64,000 nt of DNA from JACMLX01 sp040384325 (lineage in GTDB: Bacteria; Gemmatimonadota; Gemmatimonadetes; Gemmatimonadales; Gemmatimonadaceae), in assembly GCA_040384325.1 (NCBI GenBank), contig JAZKJL010000005.1, positions 1,302,001 to 1,366,000 on the forward strand, in the 5' to 3' direction. The notes under the pieces were generated by a model that did no database searches, had not been told where the DNA came from, and saw only the letters and a list, made by a program, of their open reading frames with translations. A program made the position numbers and the translations under genes. Shown here one piece after another: positions 50,830 to 61,406 of this stretch; positions within the stretch are counted from its first letter, which is position 1; each line of letters starts with the position of its first letter.

Positions 50830-52128
50830 ATGCCCCTGGCCTTCCCCCGCCGCGCCATCGCGGCAGTATTGCTGACCGTCGCCATTTCCGACGTCGTCAT
50901 GGCGCAACCGCAGCCCGACGCCGCGCGAGCTGCCGGCGAGTGGATCTTTCGCATGACCGGCGACGACACCCCGCAGCGCGTCACGCTCACGGCGGATGGC
51001 GACACGCTGCGTGGCAGTGTCTACGGGCAGAAGTTCGCCGGCACGCTTGCGGGCCAGCGCCTGCAGTTCACCGTCGGACAGTATCGCTGGCGTGGTGTGC
51101 TGCAGGGCGACACGCTGCGCGGCTGGCTCGGCACCAGTGATTCCAGTCGGTGGAGCGCGAGCCGGTATCGGCCACCGGCCGTCGCTCGTTCGTTCAGCTA
51201 CACACCTGCCGCGTGGTATCGCGAGCTCGGCACCACTGTGTCGCCAGCGCTGCGACTCTATCCCGGCGACACGGTGCGCACGACTACCGTGGACGCCGCC
51301 GGATGGGGCACCGGTGGCTTCGGTGAACGCGGAAACAAGAAGACGCGAGGCGGAAACCCGCTCACCGGACCGTTCTTCATCGAGGGTGCGCAGCCGGGAG
51401 ACGTGCTGGTGGTGAAGCTGCTGCACGTGCGGCTCAATCGCGGCTGGGCGTTCAGCGGCACGTCGCTGATGGACAACGCCATCGAGCCGTCGTACGCGGC
51501 GCAGCGCAAGTTCGGCGACGACGACAACAAGTGGGTGCTCGACACCGTGGCCGGCGTGGCTCGCCTGGCGAAACCATCACCAGCGCTGCGGGAGTTGAGC
51601 ATTCCACTGGCGCCGTTCCTCGGCGTGGTGGCGGTGGCACCGGGCGACGGCGTCGTGCCCAGCTCACGCGATTCGGGTCGCTGGGGTGGCAACATGGAGT
51701 ATGCGCAGCTGCGCGAAGGGACGACGGTCTACCTGCCGGTGCAGACGGAAGGGGCCTGGCTCTACCTCGGCGATGGTCACGCGGCGCAGGGCGACGGTGA
51801 ACTCACCGGTGACGCGATGGAAACCAGCATGGATGTGCAGTTCACGGTGGACATCCGCCGCTACCGGTTCGAGAACATCACGCGCGCCGAGTCGCCGTCG
51901 CACCTGATGAGCATCGGCGTGGCTGGTTCGCTTGATCAGGCGATGCGTCAGGCGACGTCCGACATGGCGCGCTGGCTCGAGAAGGAGCAGAAGCTCACGG
52001 CCAGCGAAGCTGCGATCGTGATGGGCTTCGCCGTGCAGTACGACATCCCCGACATCGTGCCGCCGTGGGTGAGTGTGGTGGCGCGGCTGCCGAAGTCGGT
52101 GCTGGCCGGTGTGAAAGGCGCGAAGTGA
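50830..52128 (+). CDS. Exported acetamidase/formamidase family protein
   Basis: The 432-residue protein has a signal peptide (PRRAIAAVLLTVAISDVVMA). A small N-terminal beta domain comes next (about 30-115), followed by the FmdA/AmdA fold: LRLYPGDTVRTTTVDAAG, NPLTGPFFIEGAQPGDVLVV and IPLAPFLGVVAVAPGDG. Further on are SGRWGGNMEYAQLREGTTVY and GDGHAAQGDGELTGDAMET, which hold the conserved metal and catalytic His, Asp and Glu residues. Such enzymes hydrolyse small amides to the acid and ammonia; export of a member is typical for this group. The start at 50830 excludes 38 upstream codons with no signal character. Confidence 0.9.
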   Translation: MPLAFPRRAIAAVLLTVAISDVVMAQPQPDAARAAGEWIFRMTGDDTPQRVTLTADGDTLRGSVYGQKFAGTLAGQRLQFTVGQYRWRGVLQGDTLRGWLGTSDSSRWSASRYRPPAVARSFSYTPAAWYRELGTTVSPALRLYPGDTVRTTTVDAAGWGTGGFGERGNKKTRGGNPLTGPFFIEGAQPGDVLVVKLLHVRLNRGWAFSGTSLMDNAIEPSYAAQRKFGDDDNKWVLDTVAGVARLAKPSPALRELSIPLAPFLGVVAVAPGDGVVPSSRDSGRWGGNMEYAQLREGTTVYLPVQTEGAWLYLGDGHAAQGDGELTGDAMETSMDVQFTVDIRRYRFENITRAESPSHLMSIGVAGSLDQAMRQATSDMARWLEKEQKLTASEAAIVMGFAVQYDIPDIVPPWVSVVARLPKSVLAGVKGAK

Positions 52129-52289
52129 CGAGGTCGGCAACATGCTGCTTGCGTGCAATGCAGGCTCGACGGTGATGGACGGCTGTGTCCGCCATTCGCG
52201 GAACGCTTCTTGAACTGTTGAACCAGTGGAGTTCCGGCGAGCCGCACCCGCGTGCGCGCCGATCCACCCTGCAGCGCTGGAGAATCAAC

Positions 52290-52460
52290 ATGAATCCACT
52301 CGTCACGGTCGGCGTGCTCCTGCTCGCCATCTGGGCCGTGTTGTGGCTGGGCTTTCACGTCGTGTCGGGGCTGATTCACCTGCTGGTGCTGGTGGCAGCC
52401 GTGATGATCGTCTGGGGTCTCGTGAAGCGCGGTGCGACGGCCATCAGCGGCAATACATGA
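52290..52460 (+). CDS. Small membrane protein, lmo0937/DUF5670 type
   Basis: The 56-residue protein has two hydrophobic helices (about residues 4-20 and 26-44) with a GFHVVSGLIHLLVLVA core. This pattern is shared with the small stress-linked lmo0937/DUF5670 family. GGAGA nine bases upstream supports the ATG at 52290. A nested hairpin follows at 52527. The protein is too short to infer a function, but it precedes the stress operon. Confidence 0.7.
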   Translation: MNPLVTVGVLLLAIWAVLWLGFHVVSGLIHLLVLVAAVMIVWGLVKRGATAISGNT

Positions 52461-52526
52461 TCCTGCCGCTCACCAGGCGGTCAGAAAGCACGCGAAGGTC
52501 GATGAAGTCGTGACCTGCAACGACAG

Positions 52527-52564
52527 CAGCGCCAGCTATGATCACAAGATCAGCGCTGGCGCTG
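52527..52564. terminator. Nested stem-loop after the small membrane protein gene
   Basis: CAGCGCCAGC (52527-52536) pairs exactly with 52555-52564. Inside it TGATC (52539-52543) pairs with GATCA (52548-52552) around an ACAA loop; only two bases on each side between the two stems are unpaired. No T-run follows. It probably ends the transcript of the small gene or processes the message. The rest of the 341-base stretch 52461-52801 shows no convincing gene. Confidence 0.6.
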
Positions 52565-52801
52565 CGACGTCGCGCCTGCACACGGTGCAGGGGTGATGTC
52601 GGCGCAGGTACGCCGTCGTGACCGGTTCCACAGTGGACGCACCATCGGGTGTGCGGCGTCCGCCATCGTCATGACGGAGGCCTGTGCACGCGCAGTGTTG
52701 TGGATCCCTGGCGCAGGCGATGCTCAGGTCCTCGCATCCCTGGCGCCGAGTGGCACTCGTGATCGCCGCACCGTCGGCGCACGCACCCGGAGAATCGCAA
52801 C

Positions 52802-53953
52802 ATGGAAGCATTCGAGAAGGATGACGCGAGCGGCGTACTCGACACCGCCACGCCTCCCTGCATCTCGCTGTACCAGCCGACACACCGCCGGCATCCGGAA
52901 AACCAGCAGGACGCGATCCGTTTCAAGAACCTGGTGAAGGAGGCGCAGGCGTCGCTGCAGCAGCATCACGCGGCTTCCGACGTGGAGGCGCTGCTGGCAC
53001 CGTTCCGGGCGCTGGCCGAGGACCTCGAGTTCTGGAACACGACGCGTGATGGGCTGGCCGTGCTGGGCGCGCGTGATTTCTTCCGCGTCTATCGCCTGCA
53101 GCGCCCGGTGGACGCGCAGGCCGTGGTGTCGGAAACGTTCCACCTCAAGCCGCTCACGAAGCTGGTGCAGTCCAGCCAGCGCTACCAGATCCTGGGTCTT
53201 GGCCGGAAATCGGTGCGCCTGTTCGAGGGCGATCGCGATTCGCTGGACGAGATTGTGCTGGCGTCTGCGGTGCCGCGCAGCCTCGAGGAAGCGCTGGGCA
53301 CCGAGCTCACCGACGCGCGCTCCAACATCGGCACCTTCGGCGTGGGCGGTGCGCGTGGCACCGGAATCCATCACGGTGCCGGTGGACGCGCCGACGAAGT
53401 GGACAAGGATGACGAGCGCTATTTCCGCATCGTGGATCGTGCCATCATCGAGCACCACACCAAGGCATCGGCGCTGCCGCTGATCCTGGCCACCTTGCCC
53501 GAGCATCGCGACACGTTCCATCGCATCAGCCACAACACCAACCTCCTCGACGCCGGCATCGACGTCAGTCCCGACGCCGTGTCCTCCGATGAATTGCGTC
53601 GGCGTGCGTGGCAGGTGGTGGAGCCGTTCTACGTGGCGCGGCTGGCAGCGGAACTGGAGCACTTCGGCGCCGCGCGCGCCAAGGGCCTCGGTGGTGAATC
53701 ACTGGAGACGGTGGCCGAGGCGGTCGCCACCGGCCGCGTCGCCACGTTGCTCATCGATGGCGATCGCGTGGTGCCCGGGCACGTGGACTTCGAGACCGGC
53801 AAGGTGATTCTCGCCGATCGCTCGCGACCCGACGTGGACGACGTGCTCGACGACCTGGCCTCGATGGCGCGTCGTCGCGGCGGGCGCGTGTTCGTGGTGC
53901 CAGGCGCACAGTTGCCCGTGCAATCCGGCGTGGCCGCGATCTACAGGTACTGA
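52802..53953 (+). CDS. baeRF family 3 protein (archaeo-eukaryotic release-factor-like, ribosome-hibernation type)
   Basis: The 383-residue protein matches the bacterial archaeo-eukaryotic release factor family 3: CISLYQPTHRRHPENQQDAI, RFKNLVKEA, a LGARDFFRVYRLQRPVD-like strand pair, FHLKPLTKLVQSSQRYQILG and, near the end, GRVATLLIDGDRVVPGHVD. The C-terminal alpha/beta domain ends GRVFVVPGAQLPVQSGVAAI. Relatives such as Balon bind the ribosome A-site during stress; whether family 3 does the same here is inference. GGAGA supports the ATG at 52802. It is the first gene of a run with otsA, otsB and a GH15 hydrolase, an assembly fitting desiccation or starvation protection. Confidence 0.78.
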   Translation: MEAFEKDDASGVLDTATPPCISLYQPTHRRHPENQQDAIRFKNLVKEAQASLQQHHAASDVEALLAPFRALAEDLEFWNTTRDGLAVLGARDFFRVYRLQRPVDAQAVVSETFHLKPLTKLVQSSQRYQILGLGRKSVRLFEGDRDSLDEIVLASAVPRSLEEALGTELTDARSNIGTFGVGGARGTGIHHGAGGRADEVDKDDERYFRIVDRAIIEHHTKASALPLILATLPEHRDTFHRISHNTNLLDAGIDVSPDAVSSDELRRRAWQVVEPFYVARLAAELEHFGAARAKGLGGESLETVAEAVATGRVATLLIDGDRVVPGHVDFETGKVILADRSRPDVDDVLDDLASMARRRGGRVFVVPGAQLPVQSGVAAIYRY

Positions 53954-53968
53954 GTTCCGCGCCGCATC

Positions 53969-56256
<2,288 letters not shown>

Positions 56257-56257
<1 letters not shown>

Positions 56258-57054
56258 TGCTGACCGTGCACGACACGACGGCTCGACGCGACCTGCCAGC
56301 ACCGTCGCACGAGTGGGCCTATTTCTTCGATCTGGACGGCACGCTGGTGGAGCTGGCCCCGCTGCCATCCGGCGTGCATGGCGACAGCGAACTGCGCCTG
56401 CTGATCAGCGCCCTCGCCACCGCCACCGGTGGCGCGGTGGCGGTGATCACCGGCCGCGCGATCGCCGACATCGACCGCATCTTTCCCGACATCCGGCTGC
56501 CGGTGGCGGGACAGCACGGCGTGGAGCGTCGCACGCACGGAGGTGACCTGCGCCGCCACCTCTTCCCGGTCGAGGCCCTCGACGATGCGCGGCGCGAGTT
56601 GCGTGCGCTGGTAATTCGCCATCCCGGCCTGCTGCTGGAGGACAAGGGGCTGTCGCTGGCGCTGCACTACCGGCAGGTGCCGCGCCTCGCCAGCTACGCC
56701 CATCGCGTGATGCGCCGGCTGCAGGCGCACATCGGTATCGCCTTCTGCGTGCAGCGCGGCAAGCGTGTCGTGGAGCTGAAACCGGCGGGCCGTGACAAGG
56801 GTGTCGCAATCCGGGAATTCATGGACGAAGTGCCGTTCGCCGGCCGGCGCCCGGTGTTCATCGGCGACGACGTGACCGATGAACATGGGTTCGAGGTCGT
56901 GAATGCCTACGGCGGGCTCTCGATCAAGGTCGGGCGCGGCCCCACCCGCGCGCGGAGGCAACTGGCCAGCGTGCGCGCGGTGCGCAGCTGGCTGGCCCAG
57001 GATACCGCCTTCCTCACCACCCACCGCCTCGGCGCGGAGACCGTCACGCAATGA
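56257..57054 (+). CDS. otsB: Trehalose-6-phosphate phosphatase
   Basis: The 265-residue HAD-family enzyme has the first motif FFDLDGTLVELAP near residue 25, with nucleophile Asp and acid/base Asp. It also has AVITGRAIADIDRIF, GQHGVERRTHGG, the Lys region ELKPAGRDKGVAIREF and the metal motif FIGDDVTDEHGFEVV. It removes phosphate from trehalose 6-phosphate made by the preceding OtsA. The ATG overlaps the otsA stop (TGATG) and its own stop overlaps the GH15 start (ATGA). Confidence 0.94.
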
Positions 57055-58838
57055 ACACGCTCGAACTTGGCCTCGTCGGCAACGGCACCATCAGTGCGCT
57101 CATCACCGCCGACGCCGAGATCACGTGGGCCTGCTTCCCGCGTTTCGATGGTGATCCAGCCTTCTGCTCGCTGCTTGGCAGCCGCACGGGCACCGAGGAC
57201 ACCGGATTCTTCGCCGTCGAGCTGCTGGGCATGGTGCGCCGCGAGCAGTACTACATCGAGAACACGCCGATCCTCGTCACCCGCATGTACGATGGGTCCA
57301 ACGGTGCGATCGAGATCGTGGACTTCGCACCGCGCTTCGAGCAGTTCGCGCGCTTGTTCTGCCCGATGTCGCTGGTGCGCCGGATCACGCGCATCAGCGG
57401 CCATCCGCGCATCCGCCTGCGCCTCCGCCCGGCGTGCCAGTACGGACGCTATGCGGCCGAGCGCACCTACGGCAGCAATCACATTCGCTTCATCGGCGGC
57501 GACGTGGTGCTGCGCCTCACCACCGATGCCTCGCTGACCCCGATCCTCGAGGAGAACCCGTTCTTCGTCGAGGGCACGCTGACCATGATGCTGGGCCCCG
57601 ACGAGACGGTGCACGAGGCCATCGGCGTGGTGGGCCGACGCTTCCTCGAGGAGACCACCGCCTGGTGGCGCGAGTGGGTGCGGGCACTGGCGATTCCCTT
57701 CGAGTGGCAGGACGAGGTGATCCGCTCGGCGATCGTCCTCAAGCTCAACGCGCACGAGGACACCGGTGCCATCGTGGCGGCGATGACCACCTCGATCCCC
57801 GAATCGTCCGGCAGTTCGCGTAACTGGGACTACCGCTTCTGCTGGATCCGCGACGCGTACTTCGTGGTGGATGCGCTCAACCGGCTCGGCGCCACCAACA
57901 CCATGGAGCGCCACCTCGCGTACATCCTGAACGTGATCGCGAACGCCGAGAATGCCACGTTGCAGCCGCTGTATTCCATCAGCGGCAAGGCCGACGTGGC
58001 GGAGCGCACGGTGGCATCGTTGCCGGGCTATCGCGGCATGGGGCCGGTGCGGGTCGGCAACGAGGCGTACCTGCAGATCCAGCACGATGTGTACGGCTCG
58101 GCGATCCTCGCGGCCACGCACGTGTTCTTCGACCGGCGCCTGAACGAGCGCGGTGACGAGGCGCTCTTCCGTCGCCTGGAGGCGCTTGGCGAACAGGCCG
58201 CGAACCTCTTCGACAAGCCGGACGCGGGCATCTGGGAGCTGCGTGGCAGCACGCACGTGCACACCTTCTCGAGCCTGATGTGCTGGGCGGGATGCGACCG
58301 GCTGGCCCGGATCGCGAAGCAACTCGGGCTGCATGGTCGGCATGCGTTGTGGCGACAGACGGCGGCGCACATCCGGTCGGTGATCGACGCGCGCTGCTGG
58401 AACCCGGAGATGAACAGCTTCGTGGCCACGATGGAAGGTGACACGCTGGACGCGTCGCTGCTGCGCATGCACGACCTGGGTTTCGTGGAGGCGACTGATC
58501 CGCGCTTCATCGGCACCGTGCACGCCATCGAGCGCGACCTGCGCCGTGGCAACCATGTGTATCGCTACGTGATCGAGGACGACTTCGGCCATCCCGAAAA
58601 CGCGTTCCTCGCCTGCACGTTCTGGTACATCAACGCACTGGCGGCCATCGGCCGCATCGCCGATGCGCGCGAGCTGTTCGGGCACGTGCTGGCGTGCCGG
58701 AATCGCCACGGGTTGCTGGCCGAGCACATCGATCCGGTCACCAACGAGCAGTGGGGCAACTTCGTGCAGACCTACAGCATGGTGGGCATCATCAGCTCGG
58801 CGCTGAGGCTCTCGGTGCCGTGGGAGAAGGCGTTCTGA
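57051..58838 (+). CDS. Glycoside hydrolase family 15 protein (glucoamylase/trehalase-like)
   Basis: The 595-residue protein has the GH15 layout: an N-terminal beta domain (LELGLVGNGTISALITADAE, ITWACFPRFDGDPAFCSLLG) and a catalytic (alpha/alpha)6 barrel. The barrel includes SGSSRNWDYRFCWIRDAYFV, SLPGYRGMGPVRVGNEAY with the first carboxylate region later, and Glu558 in GLLAEHIDP as likely general base. Members split glucose from alpha-glucosides; bacterial ones next to otsAB are often trehalases, which is the best guess here. No signal peptide is visible, so it is cytoplasmic. It ends the operon; overlap with otsB suggests that synthesis and breakdown are co-translated. Confidence 0.9.
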   Translation: MNTLELGLVGNGTISALITADAEITWACFPRFDGDPAFCSLLGSRTGTEDTGFFAVELLGMVRREQYYIENTPILVTRMYDGSNGAIEIVDFAPRFEQFARLFCPMSLVRRITRISGHPRIRLRLRPACQYGRYAAERTYGSNHIRFIGGDVVLRLTTDASLTPILEENPFFVEGTLTMMLGPDETVHEAIGVVGRRFLEETTAWWREWVRALAIPFEWQDEVIRSAIVLKLNAHEDTGAIVAAMTTSIPESSGSSRNWDYRFCWIRDAYFVVDALNRLGATNTMERHLAYILNVIANAENATLQPLYSISGKADVAERTVASLPGYRGMGPVRVGNEAYLQIQHDVYGSAILAATHVFFDRRLNERGDEALFRRLEALGEQAANLFDKPDAGIWELRGSTHVHTFSSLMCWAGCDRLARIAKQLGLHGRHALWRQTAAHIRSVIDARCWNPEMNSFVATMEGDTLDASLLRMHDLGFVEATDPRFIGTVHAIERDLRRGNHVYRYVIEDDFGHPENAFLACTFWYINALAAIGRIADARELFGHVLACRNRHGLLAEHIDPVTNEQWGNFVQTYSMVGIISSALRLSVPWEKAF

Positions 58839-58963
58839 CGGCTGATGCGGGGCGGGGCGGGTGACGTCGGGGGTGTCGGCGGTGGTGAGCCGACGCGGGA
58901 ACCTGGCGCGGGATCGGCGCTTTCGGTTGTCGTCCGCGCCCTCGATCCCACAGCCTCGGTCCC

Positions 58964-59326
58964 ATGTTTCGTCCCCTGCTCCGGCTCCTCGCGACCACCC
59001 TGCTGGTGGCCTGCGGCGGCAGTGAGATCAGCGCCGGCAACGGCACCATCACGCTGCCGGGATCCAGCCAGGTGGCGACGGTGAACGTGACGCCGATCAC
59101 GGCGCTGCTCACGGTGGGTGACACGTTGCGACTGCGTGCGGCGACGCTGGATGTGGGTGGTTCGCCGCTGTCGGGGCGGGTCGTGGCGTGGAGCACCGAA
59201 TCGGCCACGATCGCCACCGTCTCGACCACCGGGCTAGTGACGGCGCGGGCGGCCGGGTCGATCCGGATCTCGGCGCTCAGCGAGGGGCGCACCGGGCAGG
59301 CCACGCTGACGATCACCGCGCCCTGA
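58964..59326 (+). CDS. Small lipoprotein with a BIG2 immunoglobulin-like domain
   Basis: The 120-residue protein has a lipoprotein signal (LLRLLATTLLVACGGS with a lipobox cysteine at residue 17) and a single bacterial Ig-like (BIG2) domain: VTPITALLTVGDTLRLRAAT, VVAWSTESATIATVSTTGLV and TARAAGSIRISA, ending TLTI. It is probably anchored to the outer or inner membrane. Such domains mediate adhesion in longer proteins; a free single domain is unusual. It stands between the GH15 gene (125 bases) and a second exported protein. Confidence 0.85.
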   Translation: MFRPLLRLLATTLLVACGGSEISAGNGTITLPGSSQVATVNVTPITALLTVGDTLRLRAATLDVGGSPLSGRVVAWSTESATIATVSTTGLVTARAAGSIRISALSEGRTGQATLTITAP

Positions 59327-59476
59327 CCGCCGCCGCGCGCGTTGACGCGTTCCGGCGAGTCGGGTTGACGGCGAGGGTTTACCGGTGAATGCTTGGCGAC
59401 GCGTAGTGGGATTGGTCGCCTAAAGTCTCCTGCTGCCGTCACTGCGACATGCCGCCCCGCCGGCCCGGAGAATCTC

Positions 59477-60211
59477 ATGCGTCAGACAGGTCCGCTCGTT
59501 TCGCTGCTTGGTGCGTGCATTCTGCTGGCACCGGACGCGCAGCTCGATGCGCAGGCGCCGGTACCCGCGGCTGACGTCCGCGGCGCGCTGGTCGGTCCGG
59601 TGAAGTTCGAGATCAGCCTCACCGACGGCGGCTACGCGACGGTGTTCGCGATTGGACGCGGCACACCCGGGAGCCCGATGGCGATCCTGGCGCCGAAGGA
59701 ACCCGGTGCGCGCGAGACGCTGAAGCGGGACAAGTGGTACGCCGTGCGCGCGCTCCGTCCCGTCGAGCTGGTGCCGTTCGCCACGCTCGACAGCGCGCTG
59801 GTGGTCGTGTTCACATCGGCCGTGCAGCCGAACCTGGCCAGCTTCGCCGACGGGAACACGTGGGCGGCTGGACTCGCGCTGCCCGATTCGATCGCCAACA
59901 CCGACGAGCGACTGACGGCGGTGCTAGCGGCGGAACTCTATCCGAATGGAGAGCCGCACCAGATCAGCATGAGCATGTCCTCGCTGACTGCGCCGCTCCG
60001 TGATGGTCGGCTGCCGCCGTGCCCCGGCGGCGCCGGCGAAATACGTGTGCCGTTCGTGATCCGGAGGGTAACGACCAGCGGCGGACGCTCGGCGGCGTCA
60101 CGTGCGCCGGACCAGATGGAGATCCCGAATTCCCCCGTGCCACGCGCTCCGACCTGTGACCCGAACCGGAAGCCGGACGCGCCCGCCGACTCGGTGACCA
60201 AGAAGCCGTAG
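59477..60211 (+). CDS. Exported protein of unknown function
   Basis: The 244-residue protein starts with a signal peptide (GPLVSLLGACILLAPDAQLD) after GGAGA. I do not recognise a domain. The mature part alternates beta-like segments (FEISLTDGGYATVFAIGRG, LVVVFTSAVQPNLASFADG) and ends in a low-complexity, Pro- and charge-rich tail with two cysteines. Composition and codon use match neighbours. The frame opens at 59393, but the internal start gives the export signal. It is convergent with the small PQQ-like gene. Confidence 0.7.
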   Translation: MRQTGPLVSLLGACILLAPDAQLDAQAPVPAADVRGALVGPVKFEISLTDGGYATVFAIGRGTPGSPMAILAPKEPGARETLKRDKWYAVRALRPVELVPFATLDSALVVVFTSAVQPNLASFADGNTWAAGLALPDSIANTDERLTAVLAAELYPNGEPHQISMSMSSLTAPLRDGRLPPCPGGAGEIRVPFVIRRVTTSGGRSAASRAPDQMEIPNSPVPRAPTCDPNRKPDAPADSVTKKP

Positions 60212-60285
60212 ACCGTATGCGCTGGATGCGCTGGCGCCTGGCGAAATCACTGTCGTGGCGCCAACGCACCGTCAGCCGCATCCGC

Positions 60286-60606
60286 TCACATCGTCGCCGC
60301 CGTCGTCGCCGCGGCGGCCGCTACCGCGGCATACTGCGCCGTCGCATCGCTGCCCGTGAACGCCACCACGCCCAGGCCGAGCCCCTTCAGCTTGTTGTGC
60401 CAGAGCACCTCGCCGCTCTTGGGGTTCACGCAGAAGAGCTCACCGCTCGCACCCACCAGCAGCTGACCGTCCATCAGCGTGATGGTCAGGAACGACGCCG
60501 ACGACTTCAACTTGGTGCGCCAGATTTCCTCGCCGGTGCGGGCGTCGATCGCGACGGCGTGACCACCGACGCCGATGTAGAGCGGCTGGAGCTTCGTGCG
60601 GGCCAT
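60286..60606 (-). CDS. Miniature PQQ-type beta-propeller-repeat protein
   Basis: The 106-residue protein, starting at 60606, contains two PQQ/YVTN-type repeat blades: GGHAVAIDARTGEEIWRTKL and GASGELFCVNPKSGEVLWHN. It ends in an Ala/Thr-rich tail. A complete propeller needs six to eight blades, so this is either a small oligomerising protein or a surviving fragment of a longer gene; the frame upstream (to 61350) lies antisense to the DsrE gene and shows no further blades. No signal peptide is visible. A GAGGGA 8 bases upstream supports the start. Confidence 0.7.
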   Translation of the reverse strand: MARTKLQPLYIGVGGHAVAIDARTGEEIWRTKLKSSASFLTITLMDGQLLVGASGELFCVNPKSGEVLWHNKLKGLGLGVVAFTGSDATAQYAAVAAAAATTAATM

Positions 60607-60784
60607 GACGGGTTCCCTCGGATGAATGGCGACCTCTGTGTTCGTCACGAAAGGTATGCCGTTTCGGACCTCGTCTCGCCATCGCACCGCGGAACGCTGG
60701 GCGCCGCCCTGACAGGGCGATACGATTCGCGGCTGGCGCACGTCGCGCCACCCCACGCCATCCCGCCCTCTGGAGCACGGTGTC

Positions 60785-61387
60785 ATGCTGCACCTCACCA
60801 CGATCCCCGTCTCGCGCGCCCACCGCGCCCACCGCGCCCTGCTCGCGTCGCTGATCGCCATTGCCGCGGTCACGCCACTCCATGCCCAGGGACCGGGGAG
60901 CGTGCAGCAGCAGGCCTCCGGGCCGGTGATCACGGCCGCTGGCCCGTCTTTCATCGTCGAGGAGCCGACCTTCGCCACTCCCGCCCGCATGGAGATGAAG
61001 GCGCTGTTCGAGATCAACGTCGGCGGCCCGGACACGGTGAAGGTGAACGAGCAGATGGTCACGATGGCTCGCTTCTTCAACATCCACGCCCGCAATGGCG
61101 TGGCCGAGAGTCGCCTCAAGGCGGCGGCCGTGTTCCATGGTTCCGGCTGGACGGCACTGCTCTCCGACGCGGCGTTCGCCGCCCGATTCGGTGGCAAGCC
61201 CAACCCGAGCCGCGCGCTGGTGGAGGAACTGCTGCAGCACGGCGCACAGCTGGTGCTCTGCGGCCAGACCATGGGTGCCCGCAGCGTCAAGCGCGACGAA
61301 TTGTTGCCCGGCGTGAAGGTCTCCACCTCGGCCATGACGGCGATGCTCACGCTGCAGAACGACGGCTACCGCTTCATTCCCTGGTGA
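60785..61387 (+). CDS. Exported DsrE family protein
   Basis: The 200-residue protein has a long signal peptide (LLASLIAIAAVTPLHAQ after a basic stretch). The mature part is DsrE-like: MEMKALFEINVGGPDTVKVN, ARFFNIHARNGVAESRLKAA and AVFHG. The likely active Cys159 lies in QLVLCGQTMGARSVKRDELL, with the motif VSTSAMTAMLTLQNDGYRFI at the end. Periplasmic DsrE proteins probably handle sulfur or thiol groups; partners are not in this window. It is divergent from the PQQ-like gene and convergent with the APC permease gene. Confidence 0.88.
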   Translation: MLHLTTIPVSRAHRAHRALLASLIAIAAVTPLHAQGPGSVQQQASGPVITAAGPSFIVEEPTFATPARMEMKALFEINVGGPDTVKVNEQMVTMARFFNIHARNGVAESRLKAAAVFHGSGWTALLSDAAFAARFGGKPNPSRALVEELLQHGAQLVLCGQTMGARSVKRDELLPGVKVSTSAMTAMLTLQNDGYRFIPW

Positions 61388-61406
61388 GCGATCGCACGCC
61401 TGCGCC

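Noticed and set aside
52593..52937. 114-codon plus-strand frame before the baeRF3 gene
   Set aside because: Overlaps the true start of the baeRF3 gene in another frame, has no domain and lies partly in a gene-free region.
60232..60263. TGGCGCC/GGCGCCA inverted repeat as a terminator
   Set aside because: Only seven base pairs, an 18-base loop and an internally palindromic arm; not strong enough to list.
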